DNA from: UBA7803 sp036381275
GTDB taxonomy: Bacteria > Pseudomonadota > Gammaproteobacteria > Pseudomonadales > Azotimanducaceae
Reading direction: 5' to 3'
Assembly (NCBI GenBank): GCA_036381275.1
Contig: DASVDC010000082.1
Coordinates: forward strand, 8,652 to 72,651
DNA length: 64,000 bases
In this document: positions 8,027 through 16,532 of the stretch, piece after piece
Numbering within the stretch: the stretch's first letter is position 1
Layout: each line of letters begins with the position of its first letter
Notes under the pieces: model-generated
What the model was told of the DNA's origin: nothing
What the model saw: the letters and a program-made list of their open reading frames with translations, nothing else
The model's database searches: none
Made by a program: the position numbers and the translations under genes

Positions 8027-8977
8027 TCAGGCTGCGCGGCTCGCGGTACGCAGTGCCCGCGGCGACTGGCCGAGCACGCGCACGAACGTGCGCCGCATGC
8101 GCTCGGCGTCGCCGAACCCGGTATCCCGGGCGATCTGCTCGATCGGCCGCGTCGTGGTCTCGACCAGGAGCCGCGCCGCCTCGAGCCGGATCTGCGCGAC
8201 CGCCTCGGCCGGCGTGCGGCCGACCTCGGTCCGGAACCGGCGCGAAAAGTTGCGCGGGCTCATCGCCATGCGCTCGGCCAGATCCTCGACCTGCAGCCGC
8301 CGGGTCAGATTCGCGCGGATCCAGTCCAGGAGCGGCGCGAACCGACCCCGCGGATCGCACAGTTCCGCCACCTCGCTGAACTGCGACTGCCCGCCCGGCC
8401 GCTGATGGGCGACCACCACCTCGCGCGCCGCGCGCCGAGCCACCTCGCGGCCGAAATCGTCCGCCACCAGCGCGAGCGCGAGATCGATGCCGGCCGACAC
8501 CCCGGCCGAGGTCCAGACGCGGCCGTCGTTCACCCAGATCCGGTCCGGCACCACCCGCACCGCCGGGTGGCGCCGGGCGAGCCGGTGCGCGTGCCGCCAG
8601 TGGGTCGTCGCCCGGCGGCCGTCCAGCAGGCCGGCCCGGGCGAGCAGAAACGCGCCGGTGCAGACGCTGGTCACGCGCCGGCCGCGCGCGGCGGCTTCGG
8701 TCAGGAAGTCGATCAGGCGCGGGTCCGGCTGCGGATTGCGGGTGCCGGCGCCGCCCGGCACCAGCAGCGTGTCGACCCGCTCGACGGCGTCGAACGGCGC
8801 GCTGTCGAGCGCGAGCCCCGCCGAGCTCGGCACCGTACCGCCGAGCGCGGACACCACCGCCGTTCGGTAGCCCCCGTCCGTGGCGAAGTGGCTCGCGGCC
8901 TCGAACACGGCGATCGGCCCGGCCACGTCCAGGAGCTGGAAACCGGGAAACACCGGGATCACCACGTCGATCTGCAT
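8027..8977 (-). CDS. GlxA family transcriptional regulator (DJ-1/PfpI domain plus AraC HTH)
   Basis: A 316-residue regulator. Residues 1-190 form a DJ-1/PfpI amidotransferase-like domain, with VIPVFPGFQLLDVAGPIAVF and the nucleophile-elbow segment TSVCTGAFLLARAGLLDG. Residues about 215-316 form an AraC/XylS pair of HTHs (LQVEDLAERMAMSPRNFSRR and IEQIARDTGFGDAERMRRTF). Family members sense a small metabolite and activate a neighbouring operon. It is transcribed away from a stand-alone PfpI-family enzyme gene, its most likely target. Confidence 0.92.
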   Translation of the reverse strand: MQIDVVIPVFPGFQLLDVAGPIAVFEAASHFATDGGYRTAVVSALGGTVPSSAGLALDSAPFDAVERVDTLLVPGGAGTRNPQPDPRLIDFLTEAAARGRRVTSVCTGAFLLARAGLLDGRRATTHWRHAHRLARRHPAVRVVPDRIWVNDGRVWTSAGVSAGIDLALALVADDFGREVARRAAREVVVAHQRPGGQSQFSEVAELCDPRGRFAPLLDWIRANLTRRLQVEDLAERMAMSPRNFSRRFRTEVGRTPAEAVAQIRLEAARLLVETTTRPIEQIARDTGFGDAERMRRTFVRVLGQSPRALRTASRAA

Positions 8978-8978
8978 G

Positions 8979-9015
8979 TTGTCCTTTAGTGAGGGAATCC
9001 TGTCTTTCAGGACAA
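8979..9015. promoter_or_regulatory. Inverted repeat between the divergent glxA-type regulator and pfpI-like gene
   Basis: TTGTCCT (8979-8985) and AGGACAA (9009-9015) form a 7-bp inverted repeat one base from the regulator start codon. A nested CCTG-TCTTT-CAGG lies inside it. The position suits an operator for autoregulation and for control of the gene at 9067. No experimental or comparative support is available. Confidence 0.35.
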
Positions 9016-9066
9016 GCCTGCCGGTAACAAAATGGCGATGTCAATGACCGTTTCGAGGAGCCGCCC

Positions 9067-9765
9067 ATGTCCGCTTCCGCCACGCGCTTCGTGATTCCCG
9101 TCTATCCCGGCACCACGCACCTGGATTTCACCGGCCCCCACCAGTTCTTCTCCCGCGTGCCCGGCGCCGAGGTCATCGTCGCGAGCCGTGCCGGCGGCTC
9201 GCTCGAGATGGACGGGCTGGTGTTCAGCGGCCTGCGCCGGCTGGCCGACGTGCCGGCCTGCGACGTGATCTGCGTGCCCGGCGGGTTCGGCACCGTCGAT
9301 GCGATCCACGACGAGGCGTTCATGAGCGAGATCCGCCGTCTCGCGGCCGGCGCGCGGTACGTCACGTCCGTCTGCACCGGCTCGATCATCCTGGCCGCCG
9401 CCGGTCTGCTCGCGGGCAAGCGCGCCGCCTGCCACTGGTACTGGCGCGAGCTGCTCGGACGCTTCCCGGGCGTCACGGTCGATCCGGCCCGCGTGGTCCG
9501 CGACGGCAACGTGATCACCGGCGGCGGCGTCACCGCCGGGATCGATCTCGCGCTCACGGTGATCGCCGAGCTGGCGGGCACCGAGGTCGCGCAGCGCATC
9601 CAGCTCGGCCTCGAGTACGCGCCGCAGCCGCCGTTCGACTGCGGCCGACCGGAAACGGCCGGCGCCGACACGGTGGCCGCGCTGACCGCCGTGTTCGCCG
9701 AGCGCAGCGCCACGAGCCGCGAGCGGGTCGACAGCCTGCTCGCGAAGGCACCGGCCGGAGCGTGA
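9067..9765 (+). CDS. DJ-1/PfpI family protein (isonitrile hydratase-like)
   Basis: A 232-residue protein of the DJ-1/PfpI superfamily. It has FVIPVYPGTTHLDFTGPHQF at the start and VCVPGGFG-like ICVPGGFGTVDAI. The nucleophile elbow TSVCTGSIILAAAGLLAGKR carries the candidate catalytic Cys, and GNVITGGGVTAGIDLAL follows. This arrangement matches isonitrile hydratase (InhA) and its relatives, which hydrate isocyanides to N-formamides, but the substrate is not proven. It is divergent from a GlxA-type regulator that shares the same fold. The ATG follows GAGGAG. Confidence 0.88.
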   Translation: MSASATRFVIPVYPGTTHLDFTGPHQFFSRVPGAEVIVASRAGGSLEMDGLVFSGLRRLADVPACDVICVPGGFGTVDAIHDEAFMSEIRRLAAGARYVTSVCTGSIILAAAGLLAGKRAACHWYWRELLGRFPGVTVDPARVVRDGNVITGGGVTAGIDLALTVIAELAGTEVAQRIQLGLEYAPQPPFDCGRPETAGADTVAALTAVFAERSATSRERVDSLLAKAPAGA

Positions 9766-9793
9766 TCGGCCGCAGGGGGCGCCGCGGGCGGCC

Positions 9794-9822
9794 TTGACAG
9801 CCGCCGCGGCGCTCTCGACATT
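9794..9822 (+). promoter_or_regulatory. Sigma70-like promoter for the RAM-domain gene
   Basis: A perfect TTGACA (9794-9799) is followed after 17 bp by GACATT (9817-9822), a three-of-six match to TATAAT. It ends 27 bases before the ATG at 9850, which has GGAGG upstream. The -35 is strong, the -10 weak. Confidence 0.5.
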
Positions 9823-9849
9823 GCCGGAAAGCCGTCACGGAGGACGCGC

Positions 9850-10230
9850 ATGAGACCGGTATTCGTGCAACTGCGCTGCGTACCCGGCAAGACTTACGAG
9901 GTGGCGGACGAGCTGTTCGCGCGCGAAATCGCCTCGGAGCTGTACTCCACCAGCGGCGAGTACGACCTGCTGCTGAAGATCTACATCCCGGACGGCGTCG
10001 ACATCGGCAAGTTCATCAACGACAACGTGGCCAACGTGCCGGGCATCGTCCGCTCGCTGACGACGCTCACGTTCACGGCCTTCCAAGCCCGAATTCGGGG
10101 CTATGCTTGTCTGAGGAGCCGAATTCGAACGACTCGCCATGGCCCTGCCAGACAGCACCGAGCCGCGACCCGCCGGCCGCTCGGCCGTGCCCGAACGATC
10201 CTGCAGCGACCTCGAGGCACTGGTCGGTGA
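9850..10230 (+). CDS. Lrp/AsnC ligand-binding (RAM) domain protein with aberrant C-terminal tail
   Basis: Residues 1-78 form a stand-alone RAM domain: MRPVFVQLRCVPGKTYEVAD, SELYSTSGEYDLLLKIYIPD, and the last strand LTTLTFTAF. Such proteins lack the DNA-binding domain of Lrp/AsnC and bind amino acids or act as small dimeric barrels. Homologues usually stop right after TFxAF. Here the frame continues for 48 Arg-rich residues and overlaps the next gene by 92 bases in a different frame. The tail is probably a read-through caused by loss of the ancestral stop. Domain call firm; tail function doubtful. Confidence 0.75.
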   Translation: MRPVFVQLRCVPGKTYEVADELFAREIASELYSTSGEYDLLLKIYIPDGVDIGKFINDNVANVPGIVRSLTTLTFTAFQARIRGYACLRSRIRTTRHGPARQHRAATRRPLGRARTILQRPRGTGR

Positions 10231-12787
10231 CTGGTATTGGGAGCAGGACAGCGAGCACCGCTTCACGCTGATCCAGCGCCGCGATGGCGGCCCGAGCGGT
10301 GAGCCGGACCTGATCGGCCGGCGCTGCTGGGAGCTCGGTCGGGAGGCGGTGAGCTCCGGCGGCTGGCCCGCCGTGCGCCGGCTGCTCAGCGAGCGCCGGC
10401 CGCTGCGCGACGTGGTGCTGCGTCAGCGACGGTCGGACGGGTCGGCCAGCTACCTCAGCATCAGCGGCGTGCCGCGGTTCGATGCGGACGGCACGTTCAT
10501 CGGCTACCGCGGCATCGGCCGGGACATCACCGCACAGAAGCAGCGGGAGCACGATCTCGAGCGCTTCCGCGCGGCGATCGATGCCTCGCCCGACATGGTC
10601 TACCTGACCGATCCGGAGTCGCTGCGCTTTCTGTACGTGAACGATGCGGCCTGCCGGATCTCGGGCTACTCCCGCGAGGAACACCTCGCGATGTCTCCGA
10701 CCGAGCTGCTGATGACCACGCCGGAGCATCTGCGCCGCAGCTATCAGGCGGTGATCGAAGCCGGCGAGGAAGGCATCGTCGTCGAGTTGCCGGCGCGCGG
10801 CAAGGACGGCCGGCGCACGGTCACGGAAGTGCGCCGCCGCGCGATCACGCTCGACGGCCGCCCGGTGATCGTCAGCATTTCCCGCGACGTTTCCCAACGC
10901 ATCCGCCAGGAGCGCGCGATCCGCCGCCTCACCCGGATGTACGCGGCGCTGTCGAGCACCAACGAGGCGATCCTGCGGGTCCGCTCGGCGCCGGAGCTCT
11001 ACCAGCGGGTCTGTGACGCGGCGGTGCACGGCGGCGAGCTCCGCAGCGCCGCGGTGCTGCTGCCGGATGCCGACGCGGATTGGTTCGAGGTTGCCGCGGT
11101 GACCGGCGCGCTGGTCGACGAGTTCACGCGCATCCGCCTGTCGGCACGCGCAGAACGTCCCGAGGGCCGGGGCCTCGCGGGCATCGCCTACCGGAACCGC
11201 GCGCCCTGTATCGCCAATGAATTCCTGAACGACCCGCGCACCCAGCACTGGCACGACGCGGCGGCCGCCGCCGGCGTCCGCTCCGCCGCCGCCGTGCCGC
11301 TCCTGCGCGGCGACGACATCCTCGGGCTGCTGCTCCTGCACTCCGGCGACAGGCGCGCATTCGACGACGAGGTGATCGCGCTGCTCAGCCGGATGGCGGA
11401 GAACATCGTGTTCGCACTCGACCGCTTCGCGCTCGAGGCCGAGCGGTGCCGCGCCGAGGAACGCGCGCAGTACCTGGCTACCCACGATCCGCTGACCGGG
11501 CTGCCGAACCGAATGATGTTCAGCCAGATGCTGAACCTGGCGATCCAGGACACCCGGCAGGGCGGGCACGCGTTCGCGGTTCTGTTCGTCGATCTCGACC
11601 GCTTCAAGATCATCAACGACACGCTCGGCCACGAGGCCGGCGACGTGCTGCTGAAGGAGATGGCGGAGCGCTTCCGCCGCTGCGTGCGCGGCAGTGACGT
11701 CGTGGCGCGCCTCGGCGGCGACGAGTTCGTGATACTGCTGCGCAGTGACACGTCGCCGGACGACGTGGCCCGGGTGGCGCGCAAGATCCTCGCCCAGGCG
11801 GTCCGGCCGATCTCGGTCCTCGGTCACGATTGCCGGGTCACCGCCAGCATCGGCATCAGCCTGTATCCGCGCGACGCCGAGGACGAGCAGTCGCTGATGA
11901 AGAGCGCCGACATCGCGATGTACCTCGCGAAGGAGGAAGGCAAGAACACCTTCCAGTTCTACTCGAGCGACATCCGCGCGCAATCGCTCGAGCGGCTCAC
12001 GATCGAGACGGAGCTGCGCCGCGCACTCGAGAACGACGAGCTGTCGCTGAACTACCAGGCCAAGCTCGATCTCGAAACCGGCCGCATCGCCGGCGTCGAG
12101 GCGCTGCTGCGCTGGGACAGCGCGGAGCTCGGCCGGGTATCGCCCGCCCGCTTCCTGCCGGTGGCGGAAGACAGCGGCCTGATCGTGCCGATCGGCCGCT
12201 GGGTGCTCCGTACCGCTTGTGCCCAAGGCGCCGAATGGCAGCGTCAGGGGCTGCCGCCGCTGCCGATCGCGGTGAACCTGTCACCGCGCCAGTTCCAGGA
12301 TCCGGACCTGGTGACGCAAGTGGCCGCAGTGCTCACCGAGACGGGGCTCGCCCCGGCGCTGCTCGAGCTCGAGGTCACCGAGGGCCTGGTGATGCACGAC
12401 ACCGATCGGGCGGCCGCGGTGCTGTCGGCGCTGAAAGAGCTCGGCGTGCGCATCGCGATCGACGACTTCGGCACCGGCTACTCGTCGCTCTGCCAGCTCG
12501 AGCGCTTCCCGATCGACACGCTGAAGGTGGACCGTTCGTTCATCCGCGCGCTGCCGCGGGACGGAGACGACCGCCGCATCACCGAAGCGATCATCGCGCT
12601 CGGCCAGAGCCTCGGCGTGACGATCGTCGCCGAGGGCGTCGAGAACGCGCAGCAGCACGCCTACCTGCGTGCGCACGCTTGTGACCAGATGCAGGGGTTC
12701 TACTTCAGCGAGCCGCTCAGGCCGGAAGAGTTCGTCGAGCTGGTACGGGACAATCTGCGGGACGTGCCGGTGCAGGCGCGGCGCTGA
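10139..12787 (+). CDS. Cyclic-di-GMP signalling protein: PAS-PAS-GAF-GGDEF-EAL
   Basis: An 882-residue soluble protein with no transmembrane segment. Approximate order: PAS1 30-140 (ends IGRDITAQKQREHDLERFRA), PAS2 145-260 (DMVYLTDPESLRFLYVNDAA), GAF 265-435, GGDEF 440-610 and EAL 620-875. The cyclase motif RLGGDEFVILL is intact, and RGSD five residues before GGDEF matches the inhibitory I-site. The phosphodiesterase has EALLRW, DDFGTGYSSL and KVDRSF. Both activities look possible; which dominates cannot be told. The start codon lies inside the preceding RAM-domain frame; an in-frame GTG near 10187 would remove most of that overlap. Confidence 0.93.
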   Translation: MALPDSTEPRPAGRSAVPERSCSDLEALVGDWYWEQDSEHRFTLIQRRDGGPSGEPDLIGRRCWELGREAVSSGGWPAVRRLLSERRPLRDVVLRQRRSDGSASYLSISGVPRFDADGTFIGYRGIGRDITAQKQREHDLERFRAAIDASPDMVYLTDPESLRFLYVNDAACRISGYSREEHLAMSPTELLMTTPEHLRRSYQAVIEAGEEGIVVELPARGKDGRRTVTEVRRRAITLDGRPVIVSISRDVSQRIRQERAIRRLTRMYAALSSTNEAILRVRSAPELYQRVCDAAVHGGELRSAAVLLPDADADWFEVAAVTGALVDEFTRIRLSARAERPEGRGLAGIAYRNRAPCIANEFLNDPRTQHWHDAAAAAGVRSAAAVPLLRGDDILGLLLLHSGDRRAFDDEVIALLSRMAENIVFALDRFALEAERCRAEERAQYLATHDPLTGLPNRMMFSQMLNLAIQDTRQGGHAFAVLFVDLDRFKIINDTLGHEAGDVLLKEMAERFRRCVRGSDVVARLGGDEFVILLRSDTSPDDVARVARKILAQAVRPISVLGHDCRVTASIGISLYPRDAEDEQSLMKSADIAMYLAKEEGKNTFQFYSSDIRAQSLERLTIETELRRALENDELSLNYQAKLDLETGRIAGVEALLRWDSAELGRVSPARFLPVAEDSGLIVPIGRWVLRTACAQGAEWQRQGLPPLPIAVNLSPRQFQDPDLVTQVAAVLTETGLAPALLELEVTEGLVMHDTDRAAAVLSALKELGVRIAIDDFGTGYSSLCQLERFPIDTLKVDRSFIRALPRDGDDRRITEAIIALGQSLGVTIVAEGVENAQQHAYLRAHACDQMQGFYFSEPLRPEEFVELVRDNLRDVPVQARR

Positions 12788-12815
12788 GCGCGCCTGTCTC
12801 CCCGCACCGCGAAAT

Positions 12816-13835
12816 TCATCGCTCCGAGCCGCCCGAGCCGTGGAGGTGGCAAGCCACTCGACGCGAGCCGGCGAGCACGACCGGCTCCGGCTCGAGCCGC
12901 CGGCACTCGGCCATCACGTACGGACAGCGGGTATGGAATCGGCATCCGGGCGGCGGATTGCGCACGCTCGGCACCTCGCCGGCCACGATCGGCGCCGTTC
13001 GCCTGCGCTCGGCTTCCGGGTCCGGTATCGGCACCGCGTCGAGCAGCGTCCGGGTGTACGGGTGGCGCGGATCCTCGAACAGATCGTCACGGTCAGCGAC
13101 TTCCACGAGGCGGCCGAGGTACATCACCGCGATGCGGTCGCTGATGTGGCGCACCACCGAAAGGTCGTGGGAGATGAACAGGTACGTGAGGCCCAGCCGC
13201 TGCTGAAGGTCCATCAGCAGGTTCAGCACCTGCGCCTGAATCGACACGTCGAGCGCCGAGACGGCTTCGTCGCAGATGATCAGCTTCGGGTCGAGTGCCA
13301 GCGCCCGGGCGATGCCGATACGCTGGCGCTGCCCGCCGGAGAACTCGTGGGGATAGCGATTGCCCATTTCCGGCGCGAGCCCCACCAGCTCGAGCAGCTC
13401 CGCGACGCGCGCGCAATACGCCCGCTTGTCGCGGGCCCGGCCGTGCACCGCGAGCGGCTCGCCGACGATGTCGCGCACCCGCATCCGCGGATTCAGCGAC
13501 CCGAACGGATCCTGATAGACCATCTGCATCTGCTGGCGGATCGGCCGCAGGCGGCGCTGCGACAGATGCGTGATGTCCTCGCCCGCAAACACGATCCGGC
13601 CGGCGGTCACCGGCTGCATCCGCAGGATCGCCATCGCGGCGGTGGTCTTCCCGCAGCCGCTCTCGCCGACCAGGCTGAAGGTCTCCCCGGCACGGAGGTC
13701 GAACGACACGCCGTCCACCGCGCGCACCACGCCGACCTGGCGCTGCCGGATCAGGCCCGCCGTGATCGGGAAATGCACCTTCAGATCCCGGACGGAGAGG
13801 AGCACCTCGCCGCCCGCGTTGGCCGGTTCAGTCAT
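12816..13835 (-). CDS. Peptide-type ABC transporter ATP-binding protein (OppF/DppF-like)
   Basis: A 339-residue ATPase, last gene of a five-gene ABC operon. Walker A is GESGCGKT, the signature is SGGQRQR and Walker B is LIICDEAVSALD. The C-terminal oligopeptide-transporter extension carries CRFHTRCPYVMAECR, the cysteine cluster of the OppD/OppF subfamily. The N-terminal KVHFPITAGLIRQRQVGVVR is typical of the F subunit. The ATG at 13835 overlaps the end of the upstream ATPase gene by eight bases. It converges with the GGDEF-EAL gene, leaving a 28-base gap. Confidence 0.93.
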   Translation of the reverse strand: MTEPANAGGEVLLSVRDLKVHFPITAGLIRQRQVGVVRAVDGVSFDLRAGETFSLVGESGCGKTTAAMAILRMQPVTAGRIVFAGEDITHLSQRRLRPIRQQMQMVYQDPFGSLNPRMRVRDIVGEPLAVHGRARDKRAYCARVAELLELVGLAPEMGNRYPHEFSGGQRQRIGIARALALDPKLIICDEAVSALDVSIQAQVLNLLMDLQQRLGLTYLFISHDLSVVRHISDRIAVMYLGRLVEVADRDDLFEDPRHPYTRTLLDAVPIPDPEAERRRTAPIVAGEVPSVRNPPPGCRFHTRCPYVMAECRRLEPEPVVLAGSRRVACHLHGSGGSER

Positions 13836-14826
13836 AGCCGTAGCAGGCCCACCAGTGCTCGGCGCCCGGCTTCGCAATCCGCTCGAGCGGCGGCGCAGCG
13901 CCCCGGCACTGCGCCCGCGCGTACGCGCACCGCGGCGCGAACGCACAGCCGCCGGGCAGCGCCGACGGATCCGGCGGCTGACCCGGTATCGCCGGAAGCC
14001 GTGCGCCCGGCCTGCCGGTGAGCGTCGGTATCGAGGCCAGGAGTCCCCGCGTGTAGGGATGCCGAGGGTCTGCATAGAGCTCGCGCGCCGACGCCGATTC
14101 GACGATACGGCCCGCGTACATCACCACCACCCGCTCGGCGTAGCGGGCCACGACGCCGAGGTCGTGGGTGATCAGGATCAGCGCGGCGCCGGTCTCGCGG
14201 GTGAGATTCTTCAGCAGTTCGAGGATCTGCGCCTGGACGGTCACGTCGAGCGCCGTAGTGGGCTCGTCGGCGATGATCAGCTTCGGCGAGCACGCGAGCG
14301 CCATTGCGATCATCACCCGCTGCCGCATGCCGCCCGAGAACTGGTGCGGGTACTGTGAGAGCCGCTCACGCGCGTCCGGTATCGATACGCGCGCGAGAAG
14401 CTCCGCCGCCTGATCGAGGGCCTCCCGCCAGGAGCAGCCCCGATGTTCCCACAACGGCTCCGCCACCTGCCGGCCGATCGTGAGGACCGGATTCAGCGAC
14501 GACATCGGCTCCTGAAAGATCATCGCGATGCGATCGCCGCGGATGCCTCTCATGGAATCGAGATCGAGACGGAGCAGATCACGCCCCTCGAACAGGATGC
14601 GTCCGCTGTCGACGGTCGCGTTGTCGCCGAGGAGCCCCAGAATCGCGAGCGCGGTGACGCTCTTGCCCGAGCCGCTCTCGCCGACGACGGCCAGCGTCTC
14701 GCCGGCGTTCAGGTGAAAGCTCGAACGCTCGACGGCGCGCACCGCTCCCCGCTCGGTGTGGAAGGTCACCGAGAGATCCTCGACCTCGAGCAGCGGTTCC
14801 CTCGCCGGATGCGCCGTTGCAGCCAT
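13828..14826 (-). CDS. Peptide-type ABC transporter ATP-binding protein (OppD/DppD-like)
   Basis: A 332-residue ATPase that would pair with the following F-type subunit. Walker A is GESGSGKS, the signature SGGMRQR and Walker B LIIADEPTTALDVT; IFQEPMSSLNP is characteristic of the D subunit. The C-terminal CAFAPRCAYARAQCRG is the subfamily cysteine cluster. The ATG at 14826 is two bases after the binding-protein stop. It energises import of whatever solute the binding protein captures. Confidence 0.93.
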   Translation of the reverse strand: MAATAHPAREPLLEVEDLSVTFHTERGAVRAVERSSFHLNAGETLAVVGESGSGKSVTALAILGLLGDNATVDSGRILFEGRDLLRLDLDSMRGIRGDRIAMIFQEPMSSLNPVLTIGRQVAEPLWEHRGCSWREALDQAAELLARVSIPDARERLSQYPHQFSGGMRQRVMIAMALACSPKLIIADEPTTALDVTVQAQILELLKNLTRETGAALILITHDLGVVARYAERVVVMYAGRIVESASARELYADPRHPYTRGLLASIPTLTGRPGARLPAIPGQPPDPSALPGGCAFAPRCAYARAQCRGAAPPLERIAKPGAEHWWACYGYD

Positions 14827-14828
14827 CT

Positions 14829-16532
14829 TCAGAAGCCCATCTCGCGCTTCAGCCGTTGATCGATCCAGATGCGCGCATACACCGGCCCCGGGCGAACGGC
14901 GCCGACGCTCAGCTCGCCGCCGTAGTTGCGCACCCACGGCCACCACGCGGTGTAGACGTAGGGTGTAGGCAACCACACGTAGGGCGCCTCGTCGAGGATC
15001 TCCACCGTCAGCTCCCGGATCATGCGGATGCGCTTCGCCTCGTCCCGCGTCCGGTAGACCTCGGCGATGCGCTCATCGAACGCGGGATCGGAGTAACGGG
15101 AAGGGTTCCAGGTCTGGCCGGTAACGAAGCTCTTACGCAGCGTGGTGGTGGGATTCACGTGGCCGCTGGCCATCAGGTAGGCGGGACCGTGCGTGCCGGT
15201 GGTCATGGCCGACAGGTGTGACGCGTACTCCATCGGCTGGACCACGAGACGCACTCCGACCGCCGAGAAGTAGTCCACCAGCAGCGGCACCAGATCCATC
15301 TGGTTCGGGCTGCAACTGCACACCTGAACCTTCAGCTCGAATCCGTCCGGGTAGCCGGCCTCGGCCAAGAGCGCGCGGGCCTTCTCCGGGTGGTACTCGA
15401 ACAGCTCCTGAACCGATTCCGGCATTTCCTCGAGCGGCTGGAAGTACTCGCCGAACGACGGATGCTGCGGATACGCCATCAGCTCCGCGTGTCCGCCGTA
15501 GAAGCGCTCGACGATCTCCGGCTGATTGACCGCGAGGTTCAGCGCCCGCCGGACACGGCGGTCGTCGAGCGGCGGTCTGTCGACGCGCAGCGCCAGGAAC
15601 GTCCCCGTGGCGGCGAGCCAGCGGTTCCACCGCAGCTCCGGCGTCGTTTCCTTCAGATGATCGACGGCGAGCCAGCGAATGGCCTCGAGGATGTCGAGCT
15701 TGCCGGTGCGCAGCGCCGTCAGATACGTCGCCTCGTCCTTGATGATTCGATAGACCACCCGGTCGACGAACGGGATGCGATAGTCCCGGCCGTCGATGGT
15801 TTCGACATCCCAATAGTCCGGGTTACGTGTGTGCGTTTGCGAGTTGCCGTGGACGTAGCCGGTGAGCGTGAACGGGCCGGTACCGATGACGTTGCGCCAG
15901 CTCTTGCGATCGATCTCCTCCGTCTCCCTCGGCACGATGCCCGAGTAGTAGCCGTAGCCGAACCGGTACGCCCATTCGGCGTTGTACTCCCGGAAGCGGA
16001 ACTCGACGGTATGCGGGTCGCGCGCCGTGACCGCGGCAATGTGATCGAAGTAGGTCGGAATCTTCTTCGGGCTTTCGTTCAGCAGCTCGTAGGTGAATAT
16101 CACGTCGTCCGCCGTCAACTCCCGAGGCTCCATCACCTCCGGGCGGCCGGTGAACATCACGCCCTTGCGCAGGTGGACGACCAGCGTCAGAGGGTCTTCC
16201 CACTCCCAGCTCTCCGCCAGCTCCCCACGGATCGCCTCCGTCGGCAGATAGGCATCGGCGACGAACGGAAACTCGCCGCCGTTGCGGACGCTCTTCGACA
16301 GGTCGCCGGCAAAGAGCTGCTCGCGCACCATGCCGGTGTCGTGATTACTCTTCCACGCCCAGTCGGCCGGATCCCAGGAGAGCGCCGAGAGGGTGACACT
16401 GACGGTGCCGACGTTCAGCGTTCCGCCGTACTGAGGCTCGCCGGGGCGGTAGCTGCGCTCATCGAACGTGCCGCGCTCGGTGCATGCGGCCAGCACGCAG
16501 ACGAGCACCAGCAGCTTCGACGGCCGCCGCAT
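14829..16532 (-). CDS. ABC transporter substrate-binding lipoprotein (SBP_bac_5 family)
   Basis: A 567-residue extracytoplasmic solute receptor. The N-terminus MRRPSKLLVLVCVLAAC is a lipoprotein signal with the lipobox LAAC, so it is tethered to a membrane. SBP_bac_5 features follow: YGGTLNVGTV, LAESWEWEDPLTLVVHLRKG, DDVIFTYELLN, VIGTGPFTLTGY and RRALNLAVNQPEIVERFYGG. This family binds oligopeptides, and other members bind oligosaccharides, nickel or opines, so the ligand is open. It sits inside the operon between permease and ATPase genes, overlapping the permease stop by one base. Confidence 0.92.
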   Translation of the reverse strand: MRRPSKLLVLVCVLAACTERGTFDERSYRPGEPQYGGTLNVGTVSVTLSALSWDPADWAWKSNHDTGMVREQLFAGDLSKSVRNGGEFPFVADAYLPTEAIRGELAESWEWEDPLTLVVHLRKGVMFTGRPEVMEPRELTADDVIFTYELLNESPKKIPTYFDHIAAVTARDPHTVEFRFREYNAEWAYRFGYGYYSGIVPRETEEIDRKSWRNVIGTGPFTLTGYVHGNSQTHTRNPDYWDVETIDGRDYRIPFVDRVVYRIIKDEATYLTALRTGKLDILEAIRWLAVDHLKETTPELRWNRWLAATGTFLALRVDRPPLDDRRVRRALNLAVNQPEIVERFYGGHAELMAYPQHPSFGEYFQPLEEMPESVQELFEYHPEKARALLAEAGYPDGFELKVQVCSCSPNQMDLVPLLVDYFSAVGVRLVVQPMEYASHLSAMTTGTHGPAYLMASGHVNPTTTLRKSFVTGQTWNPSRYSDPAFDERIAEVYRTRDEAKRIRMIRELTVEILDEAPYVWLPTPYVYTAWWPWVRNYGGELSVGAVRPGPVYARIWIDQRLKREMGF

